Shown: positions 51,139 to 60,336, counted from the stretch's first letter. The stretch is DNA of 64,000 nucleotides from Bradyrhizobium sp. SRL28 (GCF_018596315.1 NZ_JAHEAG010000008.1:1-64000), one strand, 5' to 3'. Notes: generated by a model from the letters alone, not told the origin. Translations and numbers: made by a program.

Positions 51139-52371
51139 TCATCGCGCCAACAGCCGCCGGCACGCTTCGACAAAGACTTCGGCCCCCGTGACGATGTCGG
51201 CGTCAGCGGTGTTTTCGGTCCAGTGGTGCGAGATGCCGCCGATCGAGGGCACGAACAGCATGCCGGCCGGCATCACGGTCGCGAGGGTCTGGGCGTCGTG
51301 ACCGGCGCCGCTCGGCATGCGGAGTGACCTGCCGCCGGCAAACGTTGCGCTGGCTTGTTCGATGGCTTCCTGAAAGGAGATATCCATCATCGCGGGCGCA
51401 CCGGTGCGAATGCGCTCCACGGCGACGCTGCAGCGGCCCTGCTTGTCGACTTCCGCGGCCATGCTGCGGAGGAGATCCTCCAGCCGCGCTATCACGGCCG
51501 GATCATCGTCGCGAATCTGGAACAGCATTTCGGCAGCGCCCGGGATGATGCTGGGCGCGCCGGGATCGAGGGTAATGCGGCCGGTGGTCCACACCGTGCG
51601 CGGACCGCAGGCGGCGGGGAAGCGATCGTCGATATCGACGCAAAACCTCGCGAGCGCGAGGCCCGCATCCCTGCGGATGGCCATCCGCGTGGTGCCGGCA
51701 TGGTTTTGTTCGCCGGTGAAGGCGATGCGGTATTGCCAGATCCCGACGATGGACGTGACGATTCCGATTCCGAGACCGCTGCTTTCGAGCGTCTCGCCCT
51801 GTTCGATATGGGCTTCGAGATATCCGATATGCCGCCCGCGTTCGCATCGCGCGCGGGCACGGCCGGCGAGGCCGGCCTCGCGCAGTGCGTCACGCATGCT
51901 CTTGCCGCTGTTGCGGTCGCGGGCTGCGTCGATATCGGCTTCGGTGACGCCGCCGACATAGGACCGGCTGCCGAGGAAGTGTCCGAAATGCGCTTCCTCG
52001 TCGCACCAGGACGCAACTTCGACAGCGCCGTTCATATTCGGATCGCGATTGATGACGCGGGCGGCTTCGAGCGCATAGACCACGCCCAGCGGGCCATCGA
52101 GCCAGCCCGCGTAGTTCTGGCTTTCCAGATGCGACCCCGCCAATAGCTTCGGTCCGGGCTTCGTGCTGATGCCGAGGACGTTGCCGATGCCGTCGATCTC
52201 GCCTGTGAGGCCGGCCTCGGGAAGGCGCTGCTCCAGCCATTGCAAAGAACGTATGTGCGGTTCCGAGAACGTCGGCTTGTGGACACCGGTTTTATACGCG
52301 CCGATTGCACGCAGTGCGTGAAGATCGGCGAGAACACGCGTGCCGTCGACACGCGAGAGATGGTCAATCAT
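51139..52371 (-). CDS. M20 family amidohydrolase (allantoate / N-carbamoyl amino acid hydrolase type)
   Basis: A 410-residue dizinc enzyme. Zinc ligands and catalytic residues are seen in GSHLESQ (His81), WLDGPLGV (Asp92), WCDEEAHFG (Glu125-126) and LEAHIEQGETLE, with a dimerisation lid in the middle and GAGHDAQ near the C-terminus. The HIEQG and GAGHDA signatures define the hydantoinase/carbamoylase (amidase) family, which frees ammonia or CO2 from ureido or N-carbamoyl substrates. It is probably co-transcribed with the MFS gene 18 bases downstream. The exact substrate is not certain. Confidence 0.9.
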   Translation of the reverse strand: MIDHLSRVDGTRVLADLHALRAIGAYKTGVHKPTFSEPHIRSLQWLEQRLPEAGLTGEIDGIGNVLGISTKPGPKLLAGSHLESQNYAGWLDGPLGVVYALEAARVINRDPNMNGAVEVASWCDEEAHFGHFLGSRSYVGGVTEADIDAARDRNSGKSMRDALREAGLAGRARARCERGRHIGYLEAHIEQGETLESSGLGIGIVTSIVGIWQYRIAFTGEQNHAGTTRMAIRRDAGLALARFCVDIDDRFPAACGPRTVWTTGRITLDPGAPSIIPGAAEMLFQIRDDDPAVIARLEDLLRSMAAEVDKQGRCSVAVERIRTGAPAMMDISFQEAIEQASATFAGGRSLRMPSGAGHDAQTLATVMPAGMLFVPSIGGISHHWTENTADADIVTGAEVFVEACRRLLAR

Positions 52372-52476
52372 AGGATGTAGTACCTGCTAGCCCGTAGTTC
52401 TCCGGGGTAGAACAAAGTTCCTCACGTTTTCGCGATAGTAGAACAAAGTTCCGTGAACGTCGCCAGTCCGCGTCGA

Positions 52477-52590
52477 TTATCCCCCTGACAGCAGCGCCAA
52501 CGCGATGATTGCAAGCCATGCCACGATGACGAGCGCCGCCACTGCGCCAGCGGTTATCTTCGCTTTCTCCTTTAGCGTGTAGTCGTGCAT
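52477..52590 (-). CDS. Very small membrane protein (37 residues)
   Basis: ATG at 52590 to TAA at 52477, reading MHDYTLKEKAKITAGAVAAL then VIVAWLAIIALALLSGG. A charged N-terminus is followed by one hydrophobic helix of about 22 residues, as in small membrane regulators. The ribosome site is weak (GAGAA). Codon use is normal for the genome. The call rests on composition alone. Confidence 0.45.
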   Translation of the reverse strand: MHDYTLKEKAKITAGAVAALVIVAWLAIIALALLSGG

Positions 52591-53136
52591 TTTTCTCGCA
52601 AGCGTATGGGAGGCGTTCAGGCTTTGCTGGAGGATATTCGATCACTCGCATCAAAGAAATAGTTCGCGTTTTGCGAGTGGAAGCGCGGTGCGAGCAGGAA
52701 ATGGCCCCAGCGCCGTGGGAGCGCCAACGGCCGCCGTTTCGGCCGGTCGTCGACCGCGGCTGCGAGCGAACCGAAAGGCCTTACTTCAGGCGTGATGGAA
52801 AGCCGCTTCTAGCGCCCGGAACGGGGCTCTAGATTTTTTTATTTGACGCGTTTTCTTGACGCGAACCGGTCTCCACCCCGGATCAAGTCCGGGGCAGGCT
52901 TTCGCTGGAAGACGCTCTAGCGGCGCTGGGAGAGTTCGCCTCGCCGCATGCCGACCATGGCGCGATCTTCGGTCAGCCGGTTTTTCATGGCGGCGACGAC
53001 CTCATTGGCAAACGCAATTTGAGGATCGGTCGGCCTTCGGTGGGTATCATGCCCGGGCTTCGAATGCATCGAGCCGATGCTCGAAGTTCGCGAGATTAGC
53101 GAATTCTTTCGCGCGGGGATCGACGTCAGGCTGGAC
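52591..53136. other. Gap with a dispersed repeat
   Basis: No firm gene. A minus-strand frame (52917-53189) overlaps the end of the PEP-CTERM gene and is probably noise, although its last 40 residues look protein-like. The main landmark is the repeat at 52843-52920. An A/T-rich spot (ATTTTTTTATTT, about 52833-52844) precedes it. Confidence 0.4.
52843..52920. repeat. GACGCG...GACGC intergenic element, longer copy
   Basis: Starts TTGACGCGTTTTCTTGACGCG as in 43467, continues GAACCGGTCTCCACC, then carries a hairpin insert CCCCGGATCAAGTCCGGGG, and ends TTTCGCTGGAAGACGCTCTAG. The insert explains the greater length. Confidence 0.7.
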
Positions 53137-53871
53137 TTAGGCCAGGCGAACGCGGCCTTGATTCTTCCGTCGATAGGCCAGGAAGCCAACGCCGAAGAAG
53201 CCCAATACCATCATTGCCCAGGTAGAGGGTTCGGGAACGGTCGCAACTGCGGCCACCGCGTTGAAGCTATCCGCGCCAGCATCTACGTTCGACAGGCTCG
53301 CAGAAATGCCGATTCGGAAGGCGCCTGACCCAGCTAAATTGAAGACTGCGTTGAGGGCCGCTTGCTCGTCAGCAGAAACACCGATGACGTAGCCGGCCTT
53401 ACCGTTTCCGGGATCACCACTTGTGATGTGAATCGGAGCATTGATGCTGATCGATCCAACGGCGCCAATATTGTTATAAAACGTCAACGTCAGGGCATCG
53501 ATATCAATCTGTGACTTACTCGCATTGCCCGGTTCAATCGCATTGAAAAGCAATTGCACCTGCGATGCGTTAGTCCAATGAAGATCATTAAGGGTCGGAG
53601 CCCCGAATTTTTGGTTATCACTGGTGGGGCTCGCAAGATCGGGGCCCGTAAACGTCAACACACCGTTGACAACTGACGTAGCGCCCGTTTCCGTCGATTG
53701 GTTGCCCTTCGAGTCGAGGGTAATGATGCGGTTGGCGTTCCCAAAGCCCTGAGCAGTAAGCTCTGAAACACCAATCAAATAGAGGTGGGCGTTGGCCTGC
53801 GATGCAGTGAGCGAGGTGGAAGCAAGCACAGTAAGGGAAGCAATTGCTGCGAACCTATTTAATTTTCCCAT
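53137..53871 (-). CDS. PEP-CTERM sorting domain protein
   Basis: A 244-residue exported protein. An N-terminal signal peptide (MGKLNRFAAIASLTVLAS, cleavage near ANA) precedes a beta-rich, Asn/Ser-rich domain without Cys. The C-terminus has the sorting signal VPEPSTWAMMVLGFFGVGF followed by YRRK. Such proteins are cut at the PEP motif by an exosortase (EpsH family) and anchored or released at the surface. No exosortase is in the window. GGAG lies 7-8 bases before ATG, and the promoter region to its right is strongly AT-rich. Confidence 0.9.
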   Translation of the reverse strand: MGKLNRFAAIASLTVLASTSLTASQANAHLYLIGVSELTAQGFGNANRIITLDSKGNQSTETGATSVVNGVLTFTGPDLASPTSDNQKFGAPTLNDLHWTNASQVQLLFNAIEPGNASKSQIDIDALTLTFYNNIGAVGSISINAPIHITSGDPGNGKAGYVIGVSADEQAALNAVFNLAGSGAFRIGISASLSNVDAGADSFNAVAAVATVPEPSTWAMMVLGFFGVGFLAYRRKNQGRVRLA

Positions 53872-54465
53872 GACTCAACTCCATTAAATTATCCGCGATA
53901 AATTAATTAATTCTTGTTATTATATTGCCCAACTTTAAGGCAGTCAATTGGGTCGGGAAAAAGTGGTAATTACCTCAGTATCGCGTGGATTGCGCTCATG
54001 AAAGCAATGATTTGTGGGATTGCGGGGTCGGAAAATAACGCGCTACCTTTAAATGCCTATTTTTTTGCCTGCAACTCGCACTTGCGGGTTTCGGGCTGGC
54101 GCTCGAAAGGGCAGGCCGCTTCCCTGATTTAATTTTAGGTGGCCGGCGGCGGCTCGCCGGCATCGCCGACGCTCCGCGCGACGGTGCCGACACGTCGCCG
54201 ATAAGTCAGCCGGCTCAAGCACTCGCTTGATGAACTCGTCGTCGGTGAAGAACAATAACGCGGCCAAGACTGATAGGAAAACACGACGACAGCGACGACC
54301 CGATGGGCCAAAAAATAATCGCGCGATAGCAGCGGGTTTGCCACTTTTCCACATTTCGTTTGGCGCATTGTTGTTGCAAGCCTTTTCCCGAACCTGGCAA
54401 ACCGCAGGGGCGAGCAAGCCGAAATTGGTGGCTGTTCGGAGCGAGACGCATGTGACTGGCGCGAG
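53872..54465. other. AT-rich intergenic region
   Basis: About 590 bases. The first 80 (53880-53960) are strikingly AT-rich (TAAATTAATTAATTCTTG) and should contain the PEP-CTERM promoter. The minus-strand frame 54049-54861 is open but overlaps a more protein-like plus-strand gene, and I see no domain in it. No repeat or terminator stands out. Confidence 0.4.
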
Positions 54466-54903
54466 ATGGCAGAGCTGACTGTTTCTTCCCGTAACTTGTC
54501 CGTTGACGATGCGCCGAAAGTTGCGGCCGCGATTTCGCAGCTTGAAAAGATCGGATTGAAGCCGCTTTTCCCGCAAGGGGAATTCCCAAGGCTCGCACGC
54601 GAGATGGCGGAGGAATTCGAAGGCACCAGCATTCCGGAGCCGCCCTTGCCTGTGACTTGGGTCGATCTCGCGCTGAGCGGACCGGCGCAGGTGTTTGCGA
54701 ATGCGATTCACTTCCAGGACCACTGTTTCGACGGGGCGGGCGAGGCTGACTATGCTGAGGTCGTGGCCTCGATCATGGCCCTGGCGGGAGAGGAGTGGCC
54801 CGGCGCGACCGTCTCTGCGACAAAAGTCATGAGGCAGGCGCCACACGGCCCCTCCGCGCATGGAGATTGCTATTCACGGGCAGGGGAGCAGCGCGCCCTT
54901 TGA
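54466..54903 (+). CDS. Hypothetical protein, possibly 5' part of a frameshifted gene
   Basis: A 145-residue ORF starting MAELTVSSRNLSVDDAPK. Residues 1-120 look like a real globular protein (acidic, with helices AAAISQLEKIGLKPLF and AREMAEEFEGT). The last 25 residues are Cys/His/Ser-rich and look off-frame. The next ORF (54860) overlaps by 44 bases in another frame and continues with protein-like sequence. Either they are two overlapping genes or one gene split by an indel near 54825-54860. No known family recognised. Confidence 0.5.
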   Translation: MAELTVSSRNLSVDDAPKVAAAISQLEKIGLKPLFPQGEFPRLAREMAEEFEGTSIPEPPLPVTWVDLALSGPAQVFANAIHFQDHCFDGAGEADYAEVVASIMALAGEEWPGATVSATKVMRQAPHGPSAHGDCYSRAGEQRAL

Positions 54904-55186
54904 CCTGGTCGCGGCCAAGGACTTCGACTGGTCGGTTGTGACCCGTCTCAACGAGCGACTGCCAGCGGGGCCAACAGGCCGGTTCGCGGCATTCTTCGAC
55001 GGCAATGCCATCATCGTCTACCTGACGCCCGATCAGATCGAGGCGTTGGGCAAGGTATTCGGGCACGACTTTATTTCCGAGATAAAGCCGCTGGAGGAAC
55101 GACTGCCTCCGCATGGCCCCAGACAGCGAATTCCAAGCCTTCTGAACCGCTGCCTGTCTGGGCAATGGTCATCGGTTTGCCGATAG
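54860..55186 (+). CDS. Hypothetical protein, possibly 3' part of the same gene
   Basis: A 108-residue ORF starting MEIAIHGQGSSAPFDLVAAK. The first ~80 residues are well-formed (DWSVVTRLNERLPAGPTGRFAAFFDGNAIIVYLTPDQIEAL), then the tail becomes Arg/Ser-rich and ends CLSGQWSSVCR. In-frame stops upstream (TGA at 54830) prevent extension. See the entry at 54466. No domain recognised. Confidence 0.45.
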   Translation: MEIAIHGQGSSAPFDLVAAKDFDWSVVTRLNERLPAGPTGRFAAFFDGNAIIVYLTPDQIEALGKVFGHDFISEIKPLEERLPPHGPRQRIPSLLNRCLSGQWSSVCR

Positions 55187-55425
55187 GTCTCTTTGCAGGA
55201 AGTCAGCTGACTGCCATGATGTTGAGAGGAGCGCCGTATACTATTTCGGGCTCAGCCCCCGTCGCCCTTGCAAACGCGCCGCTCGAATTCACGTTCCTGG
55301 TCGCGATGTACATCGGCGGCGTTGGACTCTTTCTCGGCTGCCTCCCTTATCTGATGGCCAGGAGATGGCGTGCTCTCAGGCGGTCACGCAGAGGCGCGGC
55401 CTTTCGGACAGCCAAGTTTCCCTGA
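55165..55425 (+). CDS. Small two-helix membrane protein
   Basis: An 86-residue ORF, MVIGLPIGLFAGSQLTAMML, with a first hydrophobic segment at 1-20 and a second near 45-65 (FTFLVAMYIGGVGLFLGCLPYL). A basic tail MARRWRALRRSRRG follows. It overlaps the end of the previous ORF by 22 bases. A positive-inside tail after the second helix is consistent with a real membrane protein. Function is unknown. Confidence 0.45.
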   Translation: MVIGLPIGLFAGSQLTAMMLRGAPYTISGSAPVALANAPLEFTFLVAMYIGGVGLFLGCLPYLMARRWRALRRSRRGAAFRTAKFP

Positions 55426-55590
55426 TGTCGCCGGCCGGCGTGATCGAGCCGCCGGCAACAGCGGAAACGTCACCTGCCTCGTCGGGCGCGTGTTTTTGAG
55501 AAGTCGGCTGGTGGGTCAACGAGCTTGGGGGAGGGGCCTGGCAATATTCAGTCCCGCACATCAAACCCCGAGCCTCGTGAGGAGGGTCCG

Positions 55591-55683
55591 TCAGGTATCT
55601 GGCGGAAAGTAGCACCGCAACGTGACGCGAAGTGCGAGGTAAAGCCCGACGCAGGTCGTGATTGCAATAGCGGCCGTATTCAT
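55591..55683 (-). CDS. Very small membrane protein (30 residues)
   Basis: ATG at 55683 to TGA at 55591, reading MNTAAIAITTCVGLYLALRV then TLRCYFPPDT. AGGAA is directly upstream of the ATG. One membrane helix is followed by a Tyr-Phe-Pro-Pro-Asp tail. I recall near-identical tails (LRYYFPPDT) on small unannotated proteins of Bradyrhizobium, which supports a conserved microprotein. Confidence 0.55.
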   Translation of the reverse strand: MNTAAIAITTCVGLYLALRVTLRCYFPPDT

Positions 55684-56360
55684 TTCCTGTCCTTCCTTCT
55701 GGCGCACTGATGTCTGTTTTTCCCGACTATGCAGCGGACGGAACTTGGACCGGGAAAGTGGTTCCCTTAGGCCGTGAAAATGGTCGCCTTGGGCTTTGAA
55801 AGTGTTTGCAACGTGATAGCGCTCCCTGGCGAAAGGGATTTCAACTTCGGCTTGATGCTTGAAAAGTCGATATCATTTTGGATTTCTTCGTCTTCTTGAA
55901 CTTGCTTGCAGCAGTTTGTGTGCAGCATAACGTGCAACAGTGTGGGGCTGTCATCCGCCACTCGGTGCGCCAGAGCGTCGCAACGTTGTCCAAGTAATCA
56001 AGGAATAGCGCCTCCAACCGCGTCGTAAACGGCGATCGACAGCGTGCGGTCAGGAAGTCGGTAGCCGGCAGGAAGTGCAGTTCTTGCGCGGTCGCCAAAG
56101 CCTTGTGAAACGAGTCCGAGCCATTCGAATTTAAACGGCCCCCACCGGGGGCCGCCAACCCGAACGATACGGGTTTTCTTCCAGCAGTCGGGGGGGCGCC
56201 TTTCGGCTGGAAGCACTGGAATCGACGCTCTGCCAAGCCGATTGTTCCTTGGTCAACAGTTCGGGGCACGGAAATTCAGGATTACGCCCTGTCCTCTCGC
56301 CACTTGCAATTTTTTCCCACTACATTGCTCCGACGGAGCGGTCCAAAGGGGACCGTCTAA
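55684..56360. other. Intergenic region with weak minus-strand ORFs
   Basis: About 680 bases. A minus-strand frame 55767-55961 encodes 64 residues (MADDSPTLLHVMLHTNCCKQ...) with two Cys and a charged middle; it might be a gene but has no known relatives. An overlapping frame (55841-56269) looks like noise. The inverted pair GGGGGCCGCC...GGCCCCCACCGG near 56138-56152 is a short GC-rich hairpin. Confidence 0.3.
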
Positions 56361-59117
56361 ATGCCCATTTTGGCGCCGGACATGGTTCACTACGATCTGA
56401 AGCGGCGGGGGGAATTTGCTGGCAGGGGGTTGCTCGCCCCGTCCGCCCGCGACGGCACAGAGCCTGAAGCCCAATGCACGCTGGGCCAAGCCATCGGTCG
56501 GACTGCCAACCGGCTCCCAAATCAGCCTGCGATCGTTTCCGCCACGTTTGCGCCTCTGACGTACCGCGATCTTCAGCGCCAGTTGGACGGCATCCGCCGG
56601 CAGTTGCGTTTGGCTGGGTTCGATTGCAACGCCCGGATCGGGATACTCATGCCGAACGGCGCGGACGTGGTTCTCACCATCGTTGCAGTAGCCTGCTGCA
56701 GCATCGCGGTTCCTCTTGATCCGCGGCTGTCCCAAGTGGAGATCGATCAGCGTCTCGACATGCTGCGCCTGAACGCTCTTCTCGTGCCGCAAGGCAGTGT
56801 CTCTGAAGCTCGCCAGGCCGCCGAGCGGAGAAGGCTCGCCATCATCGAAGCCGCTCCGGTCGGACACGGTCAGCTTGGACTTAATATCGCAGTGCGGGTC
56901 TCCGACTTCCCTGCGATCGACGCTGAGCCTGATCCAGGCTCGCCCGCCTTCATCCTGCAGACGTCGGGCACGACCGCGCAGCCAAAGCTCATTCCGTTCA
57001 GCCATAGCAATATGCTGGCGGCGGCCGCACGGCTTCAGGCCTGGTTCGGCCTCACACACTGGGACCGTTGCCTGAGCGTGTCGTCCCCTTACTATTCCCA
57101 TGGACTCAAAGTAACGGTCTTCACACCGCTGCTGACGGGCGGCAGCATTGCCATCCCGACCAACAATGCTGTCGTGGCGCTGGATGAGTGGCTCGATGTC
57201 CTGCGGCCGACTTGGTACTCAGCAGGTCCTACGCTTCACACGGCTGTGCTGGACAAGGCAACAGGCCTTGAGAATGCGCGGGCGGCGCACACTCTGCGGT
57301 TCGTCGTATCGGGTGGCGCGCCGCTGCTGAAGGAGGTGCAGGACGACCTGCAGCGCATTTTGGGCGTGCCGGTGCTGGAGCATTACGGCTCCAGCGAAGC
57401 CGCGCAAATCGCCGCCAACCTGCCGCCGCCCGGGCCGAACAGGCCAGGGACTTGCGGGCAACCCAGGCCTGATACCGTGGCCATTGTTGGTGAGGATGGA
57501 CAACCCTTGCCAGCCGGCGAGCGGGGTGAGATCTGGGTGCGTGGTCCCACCGTGATATCTGGCTATCTCGATGCGCCGGAACTCAATCGAGCTGCTTTCA
57601 GAGAGGGCTGGTTTCGCACGGGCGATATCGGCAGCCTCGACGGAGATGGCTTCCTGACCCTGCACGGCCGCCTGAGTGAAATAATCAACCGCGGCGGTGA
57701 GAAGATTGCCCCTGCTGAGATCGAAGCGGCGCTACTACACCATCCAGCCATAGCTGAAGCTGCCGCTTTCGCAATCGCCCATCCACGCCTTGGCGATGAC
57801 GTCGCGGCCGCCGTCATTCCACATCCTGGCGCGCAGACGACGCCTGCGGAGCTACGACAGTTCCTGCAACGCGAGTTGGCCTCGTTCAAGATTCCGCGGC
57901 ACATTCTGTTCCTCGACCAACTGCCAAAGGGAGCGACGGGAAAGGTCCAACGGCGACGGCTGCGCGAGCAGCTCGACGAGCAGTTGGTTAATCAGCGGGC
58001 GATGCCGCTGCCTGCGGTGGAGAAAGGGCCATTGGATCTGGAGGCTGAATTGCTGATCTTATGGCGTAGGCTGCTCAAGTCCGAGACTGTGACGGTCGAC
58101 GATGATTTTTTTGCCAGCGGGGGTGACTCCCTTCTGGCGATGGAAATGCTCATCGAGGTCGAGCGGCTCGTCGGCCACCCCGTACCGGAAACGATCCTGT
58201 TCGGGGCAGAAACCATCCGGCAACTTGCCCCCAAAATCGCCATGCAGACGGGCACGCCGGCGACGCCGTTCTTCCAGCTCCATACCGGTGGCGATCGGCC
58301 GCCCCTGTTCTTCTTCAATGGGGACCTCGTCAGCGGCCACGCGGGTGTGCGGCGGATGGTGGAGCTTTTCGCGCCCGATCACCCGATCATCTCCATCGAT
58401 CCCCATGGTCTTCGTGGGGAGCCGATTCCGCTGTCGATCGAGGAGATGGCCGCCGACCGCCTGCCGCATATTCTGGAGAGGCAGACCAGCGGTCCTTTCC
58501 TCCTGGGCGGCAAATGCAACGGCGCCATGGTGGCGTTCGAAACAGCCCGCCTGCTGATGGCAGCTGGCCACAAGGTCGATATGGTTGCGATGGTCGACCC
58601 GCCGACCGTCAGTGCCCGTCCGGTGTCGCGGGCGATCATCGGGCTGATGAAGCCCATAGTTTCGCCTTACCTTCTGCGCTGGACGTTTGAACGAATGGCG
58701 CAGCTGGAGCGAGATGCCAAACGATATTCCAAGGCATCGATGAGCGAGCGGAATACGATTGCCAAGCCGGAGATTCCGCCGGTGTTGTGGGACGCTTATT
58801 CAACCGCAATGGCGCAATATCTTCCGGCACCGCTCGAGGTCCCTGTGACTTTTTACGCGGCCGAACACGACGGCCAGGCGTGGCGGCATCTCAGCTCTCA
58901 ACTCGAAGTGATCCAGGTGCCTGGGGGACATCATGGCTGCCTGACTATCGGCGCTGAACTGCTGGTTGACCATCTGCGGCAAAGAATTGATGTTCTGGCT
59001 GACGGCGCGCCTCCGCCATTGAACCGCACACGTCGCGGACGCCCGGCTGGATTGGCATGTGACGATAATCAGGACGCTCGTGAGTCGCGAGGTCGATACA
59101 TTCAGTCCGCGAGATGA
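56361..59117 (+). CDS. NRPS-like adenylation-carrier-thioesterase protein
   Basis: A 918-residue orphan single-module enzyme. Adenylation domain about 40-535: A3 motif QTSGTTAQPK (200-209), HYGSSEA, TGD (420-422), and the catalytic Lys of PKGATGKVQ near 528. Carrier domain about 555-625: DDFFASGGDSLLA with Ser590 for phosphopantetheine. Thioesterase domain about 645-885: GGKCNGA, where a Cys (719) replaces the usual Ser of GxSxG; catalytic His in GGHHG near 857. There is no condensation domain. The A-T-TE layout occurs in enzymes that make quinone or furanone dimers or release an activated acid. The product is unknown. The C-terminal ~30 residues are Arg-rich. Confidence 0.87.
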   Translation: MPILAPDMVHYDLKRRGEFAGRGLLAPSARDGTEPEAQCTLGQAIGRTANRLPNQPAIVSATFAPLTYRDLQRQLDGIRRQLRLAGFDCNARIGILMPNGADVVLTIVAVACCSIAVPLDPRLSQVEIDQRLDMLRLNALLVPQGSVSEARQAAERRRLAIIEAAPVGHGQLGLNIAVRVSDFPAIDAEPDPGSPAFILQTSGTTAQPKLIPFSHSNMLAAAARLQAWFGLTHWDRCLSVSSPYYSHGLKVTVFTPLLTGGSIAIPTNNAVVALDEWLDVLRPTWYSAGPTLHTAVLDKATGLENARAAHTLRFVVSGGAPLLKEVQDDLQRILGVPVLEHYGSSEAAQIAANLPPPGPNRPGTCGQPRPDTVAIVGEDGQPLPAGERGEIWVRGPTVISGYLDAPELNRAAFREGWFRTGDIGSLDGDGFLTLHGRLSEIINRGGEKIAPAEIEAALLHHPAIAEAAAFAIAHPRLGDDVAAAVIPHPGAQTTPAELRQFLQRELASFKIPRHILFLDQLPKGATGKVQRRRLREQLDEQLVNQRAMPLPAVEKGPLDLEAELLILWRRLLKSETVTVDDDFFASGGDSLLAMEMLIEVERLVGHPVPETILFGAETIRQLAPKIAMQTGTPATPFFQLHTGGDRPPLFFFNGDLVSGHAGVRRMVELFAPDHPIISIDPHGLRGEPIPLSIEEMAADRLPHILERQTSGPFLLGGKCNGAMVAFETARLLMAAGHKVDMVAMVDPPTVSARPVSRAIIGLMKPIVSPYLLRWTFERMAQLERDAKRYSKASMSERNTIAKPEIPPVLWDAYSTAMAQYLPAPLEVPVTFYAAEHDGQAWRHLSSQLEVIQVPGGHHGCLTIGAELLVDHLRQRIDVLADGAPPPLNRTRRGRPAGLACDDNQDARESRGRYIQSAR

Positions 59118-59579
59118 CGGTGACTTGAAAGTCCAGTGCACGAACCGACCTGATGCCGCGATGGGCCAATGTCGGCTTTGACCTCGGTGACGGATGTCCT
59201 CTGGTGCGGTATGTCCGCGAAGTGCAAGGAGCCGTCATTTCAGCAGACCCGAGGCACCCAGCGGGCGACGCTCGGAAGCACCATCCGTAAAGTGCCGCGA
59301 GAATGATCCGACGGCGGAGAGGCGCAAAGCTAACGCGGTACCCCTAATAGAACTACAACCCAACATTGCTTTAGCATGCCCAACATAATAGGGTCGGGCA
59401 TCATGACGGGAAATGTCGAAATCACCGTGTGGTAGACAACGCGAGTGCCGTCGGCAGGCATCGAGCTTGAAGGAGGCCGCACTTTTTTGTCGGTCTCATG
59501 TTCTCCGAAAATGCAATCCATTGGAGCGCAATGAGGCGCGCGTTGCTGCGCCTTCAACCAATCTTCTCGGGAGGACGCT
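59118..59579. other. Intergenic region
   Basis: About 460 bases between the NRPS-like gene and the lipocalin-like gene. Only short weak frames are open on either strand. I see no repeat, operator or terminator that I can support, apart from the ribosome site of the next gene (CGGGAGGA). Confidence 0.4.
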
Positions 59580-60077
59580 ATGAAGCGCACTTTGATCTCA
59601 GCAATAGGCTTCGCTTTCCTTCTGACGTGGGCTCAGCCAGCGCCAACGCAGGATTTAGCCTCTCAGCTTGTTGGAGTGTGGAAGTGGACCAGCCAAAGCG
59701 TCAAAGAAGTAGCGACAGGCAAGATTAGCCACCCCTACGGAGAGAAGCCGGCTGGCCACATCGTGTACACGAAGGGCGGACACGTTGCGTTTGTCCTTGC
59801 GGGCGACAACCGCAAAGCCCCCGCGGGGGCCAGTGCCACGGACGCCGAACGTATCAACTTGTTCAACACGATAGCCGCCGGCAGCGGGACCTATAAGGTC
59901 GAAGGCAACACAATAATCGTGACCTACGAGGCGTCATGGAACCAGACGTGGACCGGCATCACTCAAAAGCGCCAGTTCGAGATCGTGGGAAATAAGCTTA
60001 CGGTGACATCGGAGCCGACCAAAAATCTGTCAGGCCAAGACATCATCTTTGTCGTGACTTACGAACGAGTCGAGTAG
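59580..60077 (+). CDS. Secreted lipocalin-like protein
   Basis: A 165-residue exported protein with GGGAGGA 5 bases before ATG. A signal peptide (MKRTLISAIGFAFLLTW, cleavage near PTQ) leads into a beta-barrel domain of about 140 residues: QLVGVWKWTSQSVKE, GHIVYTKGGHVAFVLAG, then GSGTYKVEGNTIIVTYEASWN and KLTVTSEP. This is the Lipocalin_5 pattern (GxWxL-like start, GxY.. and V.Y strands). Members bind small hydrophobic ligands or have unknown roles. It is monocistronic. Confidence 0.82.
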   Translation: MKRTLISAIGFAFLLTWAQPAPTQDLASQLVGVWKWTSQSVKEVATGKISHPYGEKPAGHIVYTKGGHVAFVLAGDNRKAPAGASATDAERINLFNTIAAGSGTYKVEGNTIIVTYEASWNQTWTGITQKRQFEIVGNKLTVTSEPTKNLSGQDIIFVVTYERVE

Positions 60078-60336
60078 GGGGCGCGCATCAAACGCTTTGC
60101 CGACGTCCATAGACACGACGCAACACAGCACAAGCTGCCGGTGTCACCGAGAAACTGGTTGATCCGGACGTGCTGTCACGGTTTTCCCGATAGATCCAGG
60201 TTCGACCAAATCGCGCAAAAAGCCAAATCAAACCATAGCCATTTTTGGACTTTGGCGCTCCCTAGCGAAACGCCACTTTCAAACAAAAACAATCGCTTAC
60301 CGGTGTAAATCCGCATATGGCGGGCATGGCGCGATA

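Noticed and set aside
48928..51327. A 799-codon open frame on the plus strand opposite PrsW, the MFS gene and part of the M20 gene
   Set aside because: Three well-supported genes with clear motifs occupy the other strand. The plus-strand translation is rich in Arg, Gln, His and Asp with no domain, as expected for the antisense of GC-rich genes.
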